25,126 nucleotides of DNA from Actinomycetota bacterium (lineage in GTDB: Bacteria > Actinomycetota > Acidimicrobiia > Acidimicrobiales > Ilumatobacteraceae). The notes beneath the pieces are model-generated. The model searched no databases, was not told the origin of the DNA, and worked only from the letters and a program-made list of their open reading frames with translations. Positions 13,598 to 20,488 of this stretch are shown in pieces (position 1 is the first letter of the stretch; each line of letters starts with the position of its first letter). A program made the position numbers and the translations under genes. Location: positions 1 through 25,126 of the forward strand of contig SXWG01000156.1 of assembly GCA_005789925.1 (NCBI GenBank), given 5' to 3'.

Positions 13598-14646
13598 GTA
13601 CCGAAGCCCCTCGCCCGTTGAAGCAAGAACAGATTGAAGCGACTGACGAAATCACCGAGGTCGCGCCGGGAATCTTGCGCACCATGTTGCCGATTGACTT
13701 CACCGGACTCGGTCACGTGAACATGTATGTGCTCGAAGATGAGCGTGGCGTCGCGGTCGTCGACCCCGGTCTTCCGAACAAAGAATGTTGGGTCGCCATC
13801 AAGCAGCGTCTGAAGAACATCGGCGTGCCGATGCGCCGTGTGCATTCGATTATCGTCACGCACAGCCACCCAGATCACTTCGGCGGTGCAGAGCGCATCC
13901 GAGACAAGTCGGGTGCCGACGTCGTGGCACACCGATTGTTCCGTTCCTGGTGGAACCCCGACGAACCAGGCGATCTCGATCCTGAGGAACTGGCGCTCTA
14001 CAGTGCGCGTCCACGTGAGCACGTCCCGTGGGGTGGCCCCGACATGGAGATTCCCTGGAAGCGACGCTTCCCGATGAACATCATCCGCCCACCGCACCGC
14101 ATGGTTCCCATGCCCACGCCGTCCATTCGTCTGCGTGAGCATGACACCATCAAGTTCGCACGACGTGAATGGTTCGCTATTCACACGCCTGGTCACACCG
14201 AAGACCACCTGTGCCTGTTCGATCCCGAAGAGGGCGTGCTCATCACTGGCGACCATGTGTTGCCCACCATCACGCCACATGTGCCCGGTTTGTCAGCATC
14301 AGATGACCCACTCAGCATGTTCTACGCGTCACTGGACAAGGTCGGTCAACTCGGTCAGCAAGTGAAGGTCGCATTGCCCGCACACGGCAACCCGTTCCAC
14401 GACATCACCAAGCGCACCGAAGAAATCAAAGAGCACCACGACGACCGCCTGCAGAGGTTGCGCGACGCCTCGAACACGCTCAATCGGCCTGCATCAGTGA
14501 TGGAGTTTGCCACCTATCTGTTCTCGCCTCGCGCCCAAGGTCCGATGGCACACAGCGAGACCTATGCCCACCTCGAGCATCTGCGCCTTCGTGGCGAATT
14601 CGAGTGCCGCAACAAAAGCGGCATCCTCGAATACGTGTTGGCGTAG
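13594..14646 (+). CDS. Metallo-beta-lactamase-fold hydrolase
   Basis: 350 residues with the zinc signature THSHPDHFGG (H90, H92, D94, H95). A second His sits in IHTPGHTEDHLCLF, the bridging Asp in LITGDHVLP and a further His in ALPAHGNPF. The C-terminal region (about 275-350) is helical and resembles the winged-helix-like tail of LACTB2/glyoxalase-II-like proteins. The substrate is unknown. LACTB2-type relatives can be endoribonucleases, which would fit its coupling to orn, but this is conjecture. GTG 13594 overlaps the orn stop and has AAGGAG about 8 bases upstream. It converges on the thioesterase gene with 11 bases between stops. Confidence 0.9.
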   Translation: MSTEAPRPLKQEQIEATDEITEVAPGILRTMLPIDFTGLGHVNMYVLEDERGVAVVDPGLPNKECWVAIKQRLKNIGVPMRRVHSIIVTHSHPDHFGGAERIRDKSGADVVAHRLFRSWWNPDEPGDLDPEELALYSARPREHVPWGGPDMEIPWKRRFPMNIIRPPHRMVPMPTPSIRLREHDTIKFARREWFAIHTPGHTEDHLCLFDPEEGVLITGDHVLPTITPHVPGLSASDDPLSMFYASLDKVGQLGQQVKVALPAHGNPFHDITKRTEEIKEHHDDRLQRLRDASNTLNRPASVMEFATYLFSPRAQGPMAHSETYAHLEHLRLRGEFECRNKSGILEYVLA

Positions 14647-14657
14647 GTCGTCAGCGC

Positions 14658-15449
14658 TTAGCGCGCACCGAACCACATCCCCGCTTGCACAATCGTGTCT
14701 GCCTCAACAAGCAAAACGACTTCTTGTGGCGACATGTCGAAACGGTGCACATCGACTTTTGCAACTGGTGTGATGCCGTCATGATGTTCCACCACGAAAC
14801 GCACGTTCTCGCGTAAGTGTCGGCTTGTGAGCAATTGCTCTTCCATGATCTCCCAGTACGCGGCGTTATTCATATGTTCCAGCGCATCGAAGTCCGAGAA
14901 GCGTGTCACCCACTGTGATGTCGAATGTAACGCCCCACTTGCTTGCACCACACTCGGCTTCACAACATGGCGTGCACCAACAACGCGGCCACCTGTTGAT
15001 GTCCCCCACACCTGATGAAGTGTCGGTGTGAGTTCTTTCGGCCGCATCGTCTTCATGTCGATGTGCACCCACAGTGCTGACGCATCGACCAGCACGCGAC
15101 CAGATTCATCGACCATCTGAGTGCGTCGCTCAGCCCAGTGCGACCCGAGACCAGCGACCCACGTCGCGAGCGAGAGGCGCTGAAGATAGGTCGGAAACGA
15201 GTGAACGTCGATCAGCGTGCGTCGCACCACCCATCCGTGCAGATCGTTACCGACGACTCCCGTGTCTTGACCGTCGTCTTTAGCGATGTCCTGCAGATAT
15301 CGAGCAAGGGAATCAAGTCGGCACCGGCCTCCAGGGCTTGCATCACCCAGACGGATAGGTCGTGTTGCTCGAAATAGCCGACCAGCGACCGGAGGTGCCA
15401 CGCAGTCGAGGGCGGCCACTTTGTCGTACAAGGTCACGACCTCGACCAT
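14658..15449 (-). CDS. Acyl-ACP thioesterase (FatA/FatB-like double hotdog)
   Basis: 263 residues in two hotdog halves. The first has RLDSLARYLQDIAKDDG, GWVVRRTLIDVHSFPTY and LSLATWVAGLGSHWAERRT. The second has RFSDFDALEHMNNAAYWE (about 183-200), in which the catalytic-type Asp/Asn/His sit. This is the pattern of the acyl-ACP thioesterase family, which hydrolyses acyl-ACP to free fatty acid and sets chain length. The ATG at 15449 is supported by AGGAGG and AAGGTGGGG upstream; a GTG at 15485 would add 12 residues but lacks such a site. A perfect 17-bp palindrome lies 25-41 bases upstream of the ATG. Confidence 0.9.
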   Translation of the reverse strand: MVEVVTLYDKVAALDCVAPPVAGRLFRATRPIRLGDASPGGRCRLDSLARYLQDIAKDDGQDTGVVGNDLHGWVVRRTLIDVHSFPTYLQRLSLATWVAGLGSHWAERRTQMVDESGRVLVDASALWVHIDMKTMRPKELTPTLHQVWGTSTGGRVVGARHVVKPSVVQASGALHSTSQWVTRFSDFDALEHMNNAAYWEIMEEQLLTSRHLRENVRFVVEHHDGITPVAKVDVHRFDMSPQEVVLLVEADTIVQAGMWFGAR

Positions 15450-15473
15450 AGAGCCCCACCTTCCTCCTCGCAC

Positions 15474-15490
15474 CCCTTGTGCCACAAGGG
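15474..15490. promoter_or_regulatory. 17-bp perfect palindrome, candidate operator
   Basis: CCCTTGTGCCACAAGGG has 8-base perfect arms around one base. It lies in the divergent region between the acyl-ACP thioesterase gene and the whiB7 leader, on the upstream side of both. The short spacer favours a dimeric protein-binding site over an RNA hairpin. Which regulator binds is unknown; a fatty-acid responsive factor is only a guess from the neighbour. Confidence 0.5.
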
Positions 15491-15506
15491 TTTGGCGAGC
15501 TTGTGG

Positions 15507-15546
15507 AAAAACCGCTTGCCAGGGCTGACAAATGTGTGGTTAGGTT
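15507..15546 (+). promoter_or_regulatory. Putative whiB7 leader promoter with AT-rich element
   Basis: AAAAA (15507-15511) lies four bases before TTGCCA (15516-15521), and TAGGTT (15541-15546, fits TANNNT) follows after 19 bp. WhiB7-activated promoters, including whiB7's own, carry an AT-rich patch just upstream of the -35 that the AT-hook binds. Spacing to -10 is a little long. Transcription would begin close to ATG 15555. Inference from layout. Confidence 0.4.
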
Positions 15547-15554
15547 GACACTTC

Positions 15555-15740
15555 ATGAGTTCAAACGCCGCTGCAAAAACCTTCTGGTCCACGGGTAGCC
15601 CCGTGGTCTTTGCTGCGCGCGCATTTTCCTATGCCGTGGCCTTTACGACCGCGACGTATGCCATGTGGTTTACCAAGCCGATGGCAGCGAAGCATTCGAA
15701 TAAGCGCACCGCCCGGCACCTCACGAAGGCTCAGATGTAG
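15555..15740 (+). CDS. Short ORF upstream of whiB7, possible leader peptide or small membrane protein
   Basis: 61 residues starting MSSNAAAKTFWSTGSP, with a hydrophobic, alanine/aromatic-rich middle (about 17-39, VVFAARAFSYAVAFTTATYAMWF) and a basic C-terminus (KHSNKRTARHLTKAQM). It may be a small one-helix membrane protein. Its position favours a second reading: it is followed by an intrinsic terminator 27 bases after its stop and then by whiB7, as in the uORF-attenuator leaders of whiB7/wblC genes. There is no strong ribosome site; TAGGTT ends 8 bases before the ATG, consistent with leaderless translation. Known whiB7 uORFs are often shorter, so both readings stay open. Confidence 0.6.
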   Translation: MSSNAAAKTFWSTGSPVVFAARAFSYAVAFTTATYAMWFTKPMAAKHSNKRTARHLTKAQM

Positions 15741-15766
15741 CGAAAAGCTCCATACAAGCCGCAGAG

Positions 15767-15799
15767 GCCGCCGGGTTCCACGAACCGGGCGGCTTTTTT
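15767..15799 (+). terminator. Intrinsic terminator in the whiB7 leader (possible attenuator)
   Basis: A 12-position stem (GCCGCCGGGTTC, 15767-15778, with GAACCGGGCGGC, 15782-15793, one G-G mismatch) closes on a 3-base loop and is followed by six Ts (15794-15799). It is the only strong rho-independent terminator in the window. It lies between the short ORF and whiB7. Its 3' arm is also complementary to CCGCCCGG at 15709-15716 (inside the short ORF) and to AAGCCGC at 15756-15762, so alternative folds are possible. Confidence 0.85.
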
Positions 15800-15838
15800 G
15801 TTGCCCACATTCACCTTCACACACAGAAAGCAGACACC

Positions 15839-16189
15839 ATGTACACAGCAATCAACAAAGAAATCGGCGGAGTCGCACTCCGTGAAGAGCCGGCACGTTT
15901 GTCGGCTCTGCGCTGCAGCGATGGCAACGGAACGTTGTCGTACCTCTTCTTCTCTGAGGAATACGTCGACATTCAGCGTGCCAAGGCGATCTGCGCCAAA
16001 TGCACATCTGCACGTGACTGCCTGCAAGGCGCCCTCGAACAGCTCGAGCCGTGGGGCGTTTGGGGAGGTGAGTTGCTCGAGATGGGACGCATCGTGGCAG
16101 TGAAGAAGCCACGAGGACGTCCACCCACAAAATCGCGCCCGGTCATCGAGATCGACGAGGTACCCATTCCTCGTCACCTCGTAGCCTGA
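15839..16189 (+). CDS. whiB7: WhiB7/WblC-like iron-sulfur transcription factor
   Basis: 116 residues. Four [4Fe-4S] cysteines are C26, C52, C55 and C61 (C-x2-C-x5-C spacing for the last three). The turn EPWGVWGGE at 70-78 is followed by KKPRGRPPTK (89-98), an AT-hook of the RGRP type. EPWGVWGGE plus a C-terminal AT-hook is the signature of WhiB7, which binds the housekeeping sigma factor and AT-rich DNA just upstream of the -35 to switch on ribosome-antibiotic resistance genes. The tail after the AT-hook (about 18 residues) is longer than in mycobacterial WhiB7. The ATG at 15839 has only a weak AGAAAG site. The leader contains a short ORF and a terminator. Confidence 0.9.
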   Translation: MYTAINKEIGGVALREEPARLSALRCSDGNGTLSYLFFSEEYVDIQRAKAICAKCTSARDCLQGALEQLEPWGVWGGELLEMGRIVAVKKPRGRPPTKSRPVIEIDEVPIPRHLVA

Positions 16190-16193
16190 CCAT

Positions 16194-16778
16194 GTGAGAA
16201 TCCGTCGGAATCTCCTTGTCTGGTCGACCGTGGCGGCACTTGTCGTCGCCATCGTCGGGGGTTGGCTGTTCAGCTCGGCCTCCGACGACGGCGTCGACGC
16301 CAATCTCACGAACCCGGGTGTCGTACAAGACCCCACCATCGGCACTAATGCGGTCTCACGTGGCGAGCAACTACCCGCAATCAATCTGCCCTCCGTGGCA
16401 ACGGGCGAGATGACCGCGATCTTCCCTCAGGGCCGCCCACTCGTCATCAACTTCTGGTTCTCCACCTGCGAGCCCTGTCGTCGTGAAATGCCGGCACTGC
16501 AAGATGTCAACCAACAACTGTCGGGCAAGGTCGACGTCATCGGCGTGAATCCGAATGACACTGCCGATGTCGCCGCACAATGGGCCGCTGACATCGGGGT
16601 TACCTTCCCGCTCTACACCGACCGCGATGCGGAACTTCTCACCAAAGTGGGAGTCGGCACCATGCCCACCACATTGTTCGTGTCCACTGACGGCGTCGTC
16701 GTCGACACCCATGCTGGTGAAATCACTGCCGACGAATTGCGTGCTGCCATCACCAAGAACTTCGGCATCAAGGCGTGA
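16194..16778 (+). CDS. TlpA/ResA-like membrane-anchored thioredoxin
   Basis: 194 residues: an N-terminal signal anchor (about 7-27, LLVWSTVAALVVAIVGGWL) and an extracytoplasmic thioredoxin fold. The active site CEPC is at C92-C95 in FWFSTCEPCRREMP, and the cis-proline is in GTMPTTLFV (P158). Such proteins reduce disulfides outside the membrane, commonly in cytochrome c maturation (ResA/CcmG role). The next gene is ccdA, its likely electron donor, 3 bases away. It starts at GTG 16194, 4 bases after the whiB7 stop. TAGCCT, which includes that stop, ends 6 bases before the GTG, so a separate leaderless promoter is possible. Confidence 0.93.
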   Translation: MRIRRNLLVWSTVAALVVAIVGGWLFSSASDDGVDANLTNPGVVQDPTIGTNAVSRGEQLPAINLPSVATGEMTAIFPQGRPLVINFWFSTCEPCRREMPALQDVNQQLSGKVDVIGVNPNDTADVAAQWAADIGVTFPLYTDRDAELLTKVGVGTMPTTLFVSTDGVVVDTHAGEITADELRAAITKNFGIKA

Positions 16779-16781
16779 ACC

Positions 16782-17633
16782 ATGGAAGGTGATTTCGCCT
16801 ACAGCTTCATCCTCGGTGTACTTGCTGCCGTGAACCCATGCGGCTTCGTGTTGTTGCCGACCTATCTCTTGTACTTTCTTGGTCTTGAGAGCCATCGTGA
16901 ATCGACACAGACCGCGTCACTTCGTCGTGCGCTCACTGTCAGCGCGGCAGTGAGTGGCGGTTTCATCGCGGTGTTTCTCGTGGTCGGCATCATCACGCGC
17001 TTGTTCACCACTGTTCTCTCCGACAACGCCAAGTACGTCGGGCTCCTTGTTGGTGTAGTGCTCACCGTGATGGGTGTGGCGATGCTCACTGGGTGGAAGC
17101 CGACGTTCTTGCGACCATCAATCACTGCGGATCGTGACACCACCGTCCGGGCAATGTTCGTGTACGGCATCGCCTACGCGGTTGCATCAATCGGATGCAC
17201 CATCGGTCTTCTCACCACGGTCGTACTCGGTTCAGTCGGCCGCCACGGATTCGCGTCGGGCGTCGCAAGCATCGTGCTGTACGGCCTGGGAATGGCACTC
17301 TTCGTCACTGCACTCACCGTCACACTTGCCAGCGCGCAACGAGGGCTCCTCACATTTGCACGCAACAGCATGCGTCACGTCGACAGAGTGTCCTCGGTGT
17401 TCATCACGCTCGCAGGCCTGTACCTCACGTGGTACTGGTACGGAGCAGTCACAGAACGAGCGGCAGGTTCGATCACTGGCACTGTTGATGATTGGCAATC
17501 GTCGGTGACGTCGTTTCTACAAGATCAAGGTGCGTGGCGACTTGCCAGCGTATTCACACTGATCGTGGTCATCGCACTCGTCACGGTGCGAGTCGCGACA
17601 TCGTCCACGAATCGCGATCGCGAACGTATCTGA
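16782..17633 (+). CDS. ccdA: Cytochrome c biogenesis protein CcdA
   Basis: 283 residues with about six to seven transmembrane segments. The two redox cysteines are in the expected places: C20 in AAVNPCGFVLLPTY and C139 in ASIGCTIGLLTTVV. CcdA passes electrons from cytoplasmic thioredoxin across the membrane to TlpA/ResA-type proteins, needed for heme attachment to cytochromes c. That fits the adjacent tlpA-like gene and the oxidase operon later in the window. The ATG at 16782 has AAGG 8 bases upstream. The last 53 bases overlap the 3' end of the convergent pdxH gene. Confidence 0.93.
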   Translation: MEGDFAYSFILGVLAAVNPCGFVLLPTYLLYFLGLESHRESTQTASLRRALTVSAAVSGGFIAVFLVVGIITRLFTTVLSDNAKYVGLLVGVVLTVMGVAMLTGWKPTFLRPSITADRDTTVRAMFVYGIAYAVASIGCTIGLLTTVVLGSVGRHGFASGVASIVLYGLGMALFVTALTVTLASAQRGLLTFARNSMRHVDRVSSVFITLAGLYLTWYWYGAVTERAAGSITGTVDDWQSSVTSFLQDQGAWRLASVFTLIVVIALVTVRVATSSTNRDRERI

Positions 17634-18216
17634 ACCGGTCGTGCAAGCGGCTTGGCCGACCTTGCCAGAACTCAATCGACACGGGGATGAGACGCCATCC
17701 ACCCCAATTCTCTGGGCGCGGAACCTCTTTGCCTTCGAAACGAGCGGTCATGTCGGCCACCATTGATTCCAATTCGTCACGGTTTGCGAGCACCTGGCTT
17801 TGTGGTGACGCCCACGCACCGATCTGTGACGCGCGAGGACGGCTGGCGAAATAATCATCGCTCTCAGCCGCCGACACCTTCATGATGTTTCCTCGCACGC
17901 GAACCTGACGATGAAGATCAAGCCAGGCGAACACAGCTGATGCCACCGGATTTTCCTCCAGCTGGGCACTCTTTGCGCTGTCATAGTTGGTGTAGAACAC
18001 GAAACCGCGTTCATCGGCTGCGCGCGCAAGAACGACACGTGCATCAGGGGCACCCAAGGCATCGACCGTCGACAGTGTCATCGCGTGTGGTTCAGCAATA
18101 CCGGCCTCTTCGGCCTGTGAGTACCACAGGTTGAATTGCTCGAATGGGTCACTGTTCAGGTCACCGATGTCGAGTCCAGCAGTCTCGTACTGAATACGAC
18201 GGTCGCGGATGCTCAT
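17581..18216 (-). CDS. pdxH: Pyridoxamine 5'-phosphate oxidase
   Basis: FMN enzyme that oxidises pyridoxamine/pyridoxine 5'-phosphate to pyridoxal 5'-phosphate. The 211-residue protein has DPFEQFNLWYSQAEEAG, PHAMTLSTVDALGAPDARVV, RGFVFYTNYDSAKSAQL, FAWLDLHRQVRVRG, SRPRASQIGAWASPQS, WGGWRLIPVSIEFWQG and the family C-terminus RLHDRFRY ending in SRLAP. The complete C-terminus shows that the 53-base convergent overlap with ccdA is real and not an extension error. The ATG at 18216 lies 13 bases after the serS stop, so the two genes probably share a transcript. No clear ribosome site is seen. Confidence 0.96.
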   Translation of the reverse strand: MSIRDRRIQYETAGLDIGDLNSDPFEQFNLWYSQAEEAGIAEPHAMTLSTVDALGAPDARVVLARAADERGFVFYTNYDSAKSAQLEENPVASAVFAWLDLHRQVRVRGNIMKVSAAESDDYFASRPRASQIGAWASPQSQVLANRDELESMVADMTARFEGKEVPRPENWGGWRLIPVSIEFWQGRPSRLHDRFRYVRDRDSWTMSRLAP

Positions 18217-18229
18217 GTGTCGTTGCTCA

Positions 18230-19522
18230 TCACTTCGCAGTGATCGACGTGGCTCCGCGCATGTACGGCACGAGAACCTCAGGGATGCGCACGGACCCGT
18301 CTGGCTGGCGATGGTTCTCGCAGATCGCTGCCCACACGCGTGGCACGGCGAGTGCAGAGCCGTTCAATGTGTTGGCGATCTCGGTGCCCTTCTGCCCGTG
18401 TCGCTTGAAGCGAATGTCGGCACGACGGGCCTGATAATCGCTGAACCAGCTCACCGAGCTCACCTCGAGCCACGCATCGCAACCTGGTGCGTACACCTCG
18501 ATGTCGAAACTGCGGTGGTGGCTACCACCCATGTCGCCTATGCAGATTTCGATGATGCGATACGGCAACTCGAGCGCAGTCATGAGTGCCTCAGCACGCG
18601 ACACCAACTCCTGAAGAAGCTCGGGAGCTTGCTCAGGTGTGGCCACCGCGAGAATCTCTACTTTGTCGAATTCGTGTGCGCGCAACATGCCCCGTGTGTC
18701 GCGACCAGCAGAACCCGCCTCACGGCGGTAACACGGGGTGTACGCCATGAGCCGTGCAGGAAGTTGCGCTTCGTCGAGGACTTCACCGGCATACAGCGAG
18801 GTGAGTGGAACTTCGGCAGTCGGGATGGTCCACAAGTCGTCGCGCTCGATGGCGAATGCATCGTCGGCGAACTTCGGTAGATGACCCGTCGCAGTCAGCG
18901 TCGCGGTGGTGACAAGAGATGGGGGCCGAATCTCTTCGAATGCATCGGCGTTGCGATCGAGTGCGAACTGACACAAGGCGCGAGCCAACGTGGCACCGAG
19001 TCCGCGCTGCATCGTGAACATGGCACCAGAGATTTTTGTGGCACGTTCGTTGTCGAGAATGCCGAGTGCGGTCGCCGTCTCCCAATGCGGCACACGCTGG
19101 TGGTCGCCAAAGGTGGCTGGCATGTTGACAGGACCCTTCACGACCGGGTTGTCTGCATCAGACGCACCATCGGGAGCGTCGACATGAGGCATGTTCGGAA
19201 TGCGAAGCATGACTTCACGTAACTGGCCCTGTAGCTCGTCGAAGTCGACCTGCAGTTGTCGCTCGGTGTCGCCGAGAGCACGGCTTTCAGCCATGACAGC
19301 CTCGGCCTCGTCGTTCTTACCCGCCTTACGCAAGCCACCGACCTGTTTTGACAGATCGTTCACTCGTGCACGAAGTGCGTCGCGCTCTGCAGTGAGGTCG
19401 CGCAGCTTGGTGTCGAGTGCGACGGCGGCGTCGATTTGTGCCGACACCTCGGCCTTGCCTCGGCGCGCCAGTGCCGTGCGCACTGCATCGAGGTCACTGC
19501 GCAGCAGACGGACATCAATCAC
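18230..19522 (-). CDS. serS: Seryl-tRNA synthetase
   Basis: Class II synthetase charging tRNA-Ser (and tRNA-Sec if present). 430 residues: a coiled-coil tRNA-binding arm at about 25-110, then the catalytic core with TAEVPLTSLY (235-244), motif 2 CYRREAGSAGRDTRGM (264-279) with RAHEFDKVE, and motif 3 NGSALAVPRVWAAICEN (387-403). Length is normal for bacteria. I chose GTG 19522 (IDVRLLRSDLDAV follows), which is the conserved N-terminus; longer in-frame readings have no family match. TAGCCT ends 7 bases before the GTG, suggesting a leaderless mRNA. Confidence 0.97.
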   Translation of the reverse strand: MIDVRLLRSDLDAVRTALARRGKAEVSAQIDAAVALDTKLRDLTAERDALRARVNDLSKQVGGLRKAGKNDEAEAVMAESRALGDTERQLQVDFDELQGQLREVMLRIPNMPHVDAPDGASDADNPVVKGPVNMPATFGDHQRVPHWETATALGILDNERATKISGAMFTMQRGLGATLARALCQFALDRNADAFEEIRPPSLVTTATLTATGHLPKFADDAFAIERDDLWTIPTAEVPLTSLYAGEVLDEAQLPARLMAYTPCYRREAGSAGRDTRGMLRAHEFDKVEILAVATPEQAPELLQELVSRAEALMTALELPYRIIEICIGDMGGSHHRSFDIEVYAPGCDAWLEVSSVSWFSDYQARRADIRFKRHGQKGTEIANTLNGSALAVPRVWAAICENHRQPDGSVRIPEVLVPYMRGATSITAK

Positions 19523-19529
19523 GTCGATG

Positions 19530-19535
19530 AGGCTA
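19530..19535 (-). promoter_or_regulatory. Putative -10 element for leaderless serS transcription
   Basis: TAGCCT on the minus strand ends 7 bases before GTG 19522; no ribosome site is present. The -35 is not recognisable. It shares a short divergent region with the ABC-transporter start. Confidence 0.35.
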
Positions 19536-19569
19536 GCGGTGGACTGTGTTGTTGACCGTGCCAGTTTCG

Positions 19570-19575
19570 TAGTGT
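19570..19575 (+). promoter_or_regulatory. Putative -10 element for the ABC transporter operon
   Basis: TAGTGT ends 7 bases before GTG 19583. It overlaps an alternative GTG start at 19574, which argues for the later start. No convincing -35. Confidence 0.35.
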
Positions 19576-19582
19576 GAGAAGC

Positions 19583-20488
19583 GTGTCTGGTGTGGTCGTT
19601 GAAGATCTCGTCGTGTCGTACGGCGACCTTCGAGCAGTCGACCATGCAAGTTTCACGGCTTCGCACGGTGAAGTGACCGTCATCCTCGGCCCGAATGGTG
19701 CGGGCAAGACCTCAACAATCGAGGTCTGCGAAGGCTTCCGCGTCGCCAGTGCAGGCAACGTCTCCGTTGCAGGTCTCGATCCGATTCGTGACCACGCACA
19801 GCTCACCCGAAAGATGGGCGTGATGCTGCAAGGAAGTGGGGTATACCCCAGCTCCCGTGTGCACGAGATAGTCCGTCTCTATGTCGACTTGTATGACAAA
19901 GGTGCCTCAGCAGCTGCTCTTGTCGACCAGGTCGGTCTTGGCCATCGCCGTGGCCATAGTTGGAAACGTCTATCAGGTGGAGAACAACAACGACTGTCGT
20001 TGGCACTCGCTCTCGCTGCGGTCCCCGAAGTCGCGTTCTTGGATGAGCCGACAGCAGGTGTCGACGTGTCGGGCCGCCAAGACATCCGTCGCATCGTGGC
20101 TGATCTTGCCGCTACTGGCTGTGCGGTAGTGCTCGCCACGCATGAACTTGACGAAGCAGAACGCATCGCCGATCGCATCGTCATTTTCCACCACGGCCGT
20201 GTCGTTGCAAACGGGACACTCGCTGAACTTCGTGCCGGCAACGATGGCCTGCGTTTCTCTAGCTCACCCGCTTTGGACGACAGGGAACTTGCCCGACATC
20301 TCGGTGCTGAGGTGACTCGTGGCGCCGACGGTCACTTCGTGGTGTCCGCTGACCCGACTCCGTCACTTGTTGCGCGACTCAGTCAGTGGTTGGCCGATCA
20401 TTCACTTCCACTGAATGACCTGCGCACCTCTGAGACGCTCGAAGCAATCTTCCAACGCATCGTCGATTCGATCGGAGACGGACGATGA
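19583..20488 (+). CDS. ABC-2-type exporter ATP-binding protein
   Basis: About 301 residues (numbering from 19583). Walker A LGPNGAGKTS lies at about 35-44, the signature LSGGEQQRLSLA at about 130-141, Walker B VAFLDEPTAGVD at about 150-161 and the switch His in VLATHELDEAE. The C-terminal extension (about 215-301) is usual for DrrA/CcmA-type ATPases that pair with ABC-2 permeases to export drugs, lipids or polymers. The substrate cannot be told from sequence. It overlaps the permease gene by four bases (ATGA). GTG 19574 is an alternative start. Confidence 0.95.
   Translation: MSGVVVEDLVVSYGDLRAVDHASFTASHGEVTVILGPNGAGKTSTIEVCEGFRVASAGNVSVAGLDPIRDHAQLTRKMGVMLQGSGVYPSSRVHEIVRLYVDLYDKGASAAALVDQVGLGHRRGHSWKRLSGGEQQRLSLALALAAVPEVAFLDEPTAGVDVSGRQDIRRIVADLAATGCAVVLATHELDEAERIADRIVIFHHGRVVANGTLAELRAGNDGLRFSSSPALDDRELARHLGAEVTRGADGHFVVSADPTPSLVARLSQWLADHSLPLNDLRTSETLEAIFQRIVDSIGDGR

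Noticed and set aside
15545..15550. TTGACA just before the short ORF as a -35 element
   Set aside because: No -10-like hexamer lies 16-19 bases downstream; the bases there are GC-rich coding sequence.
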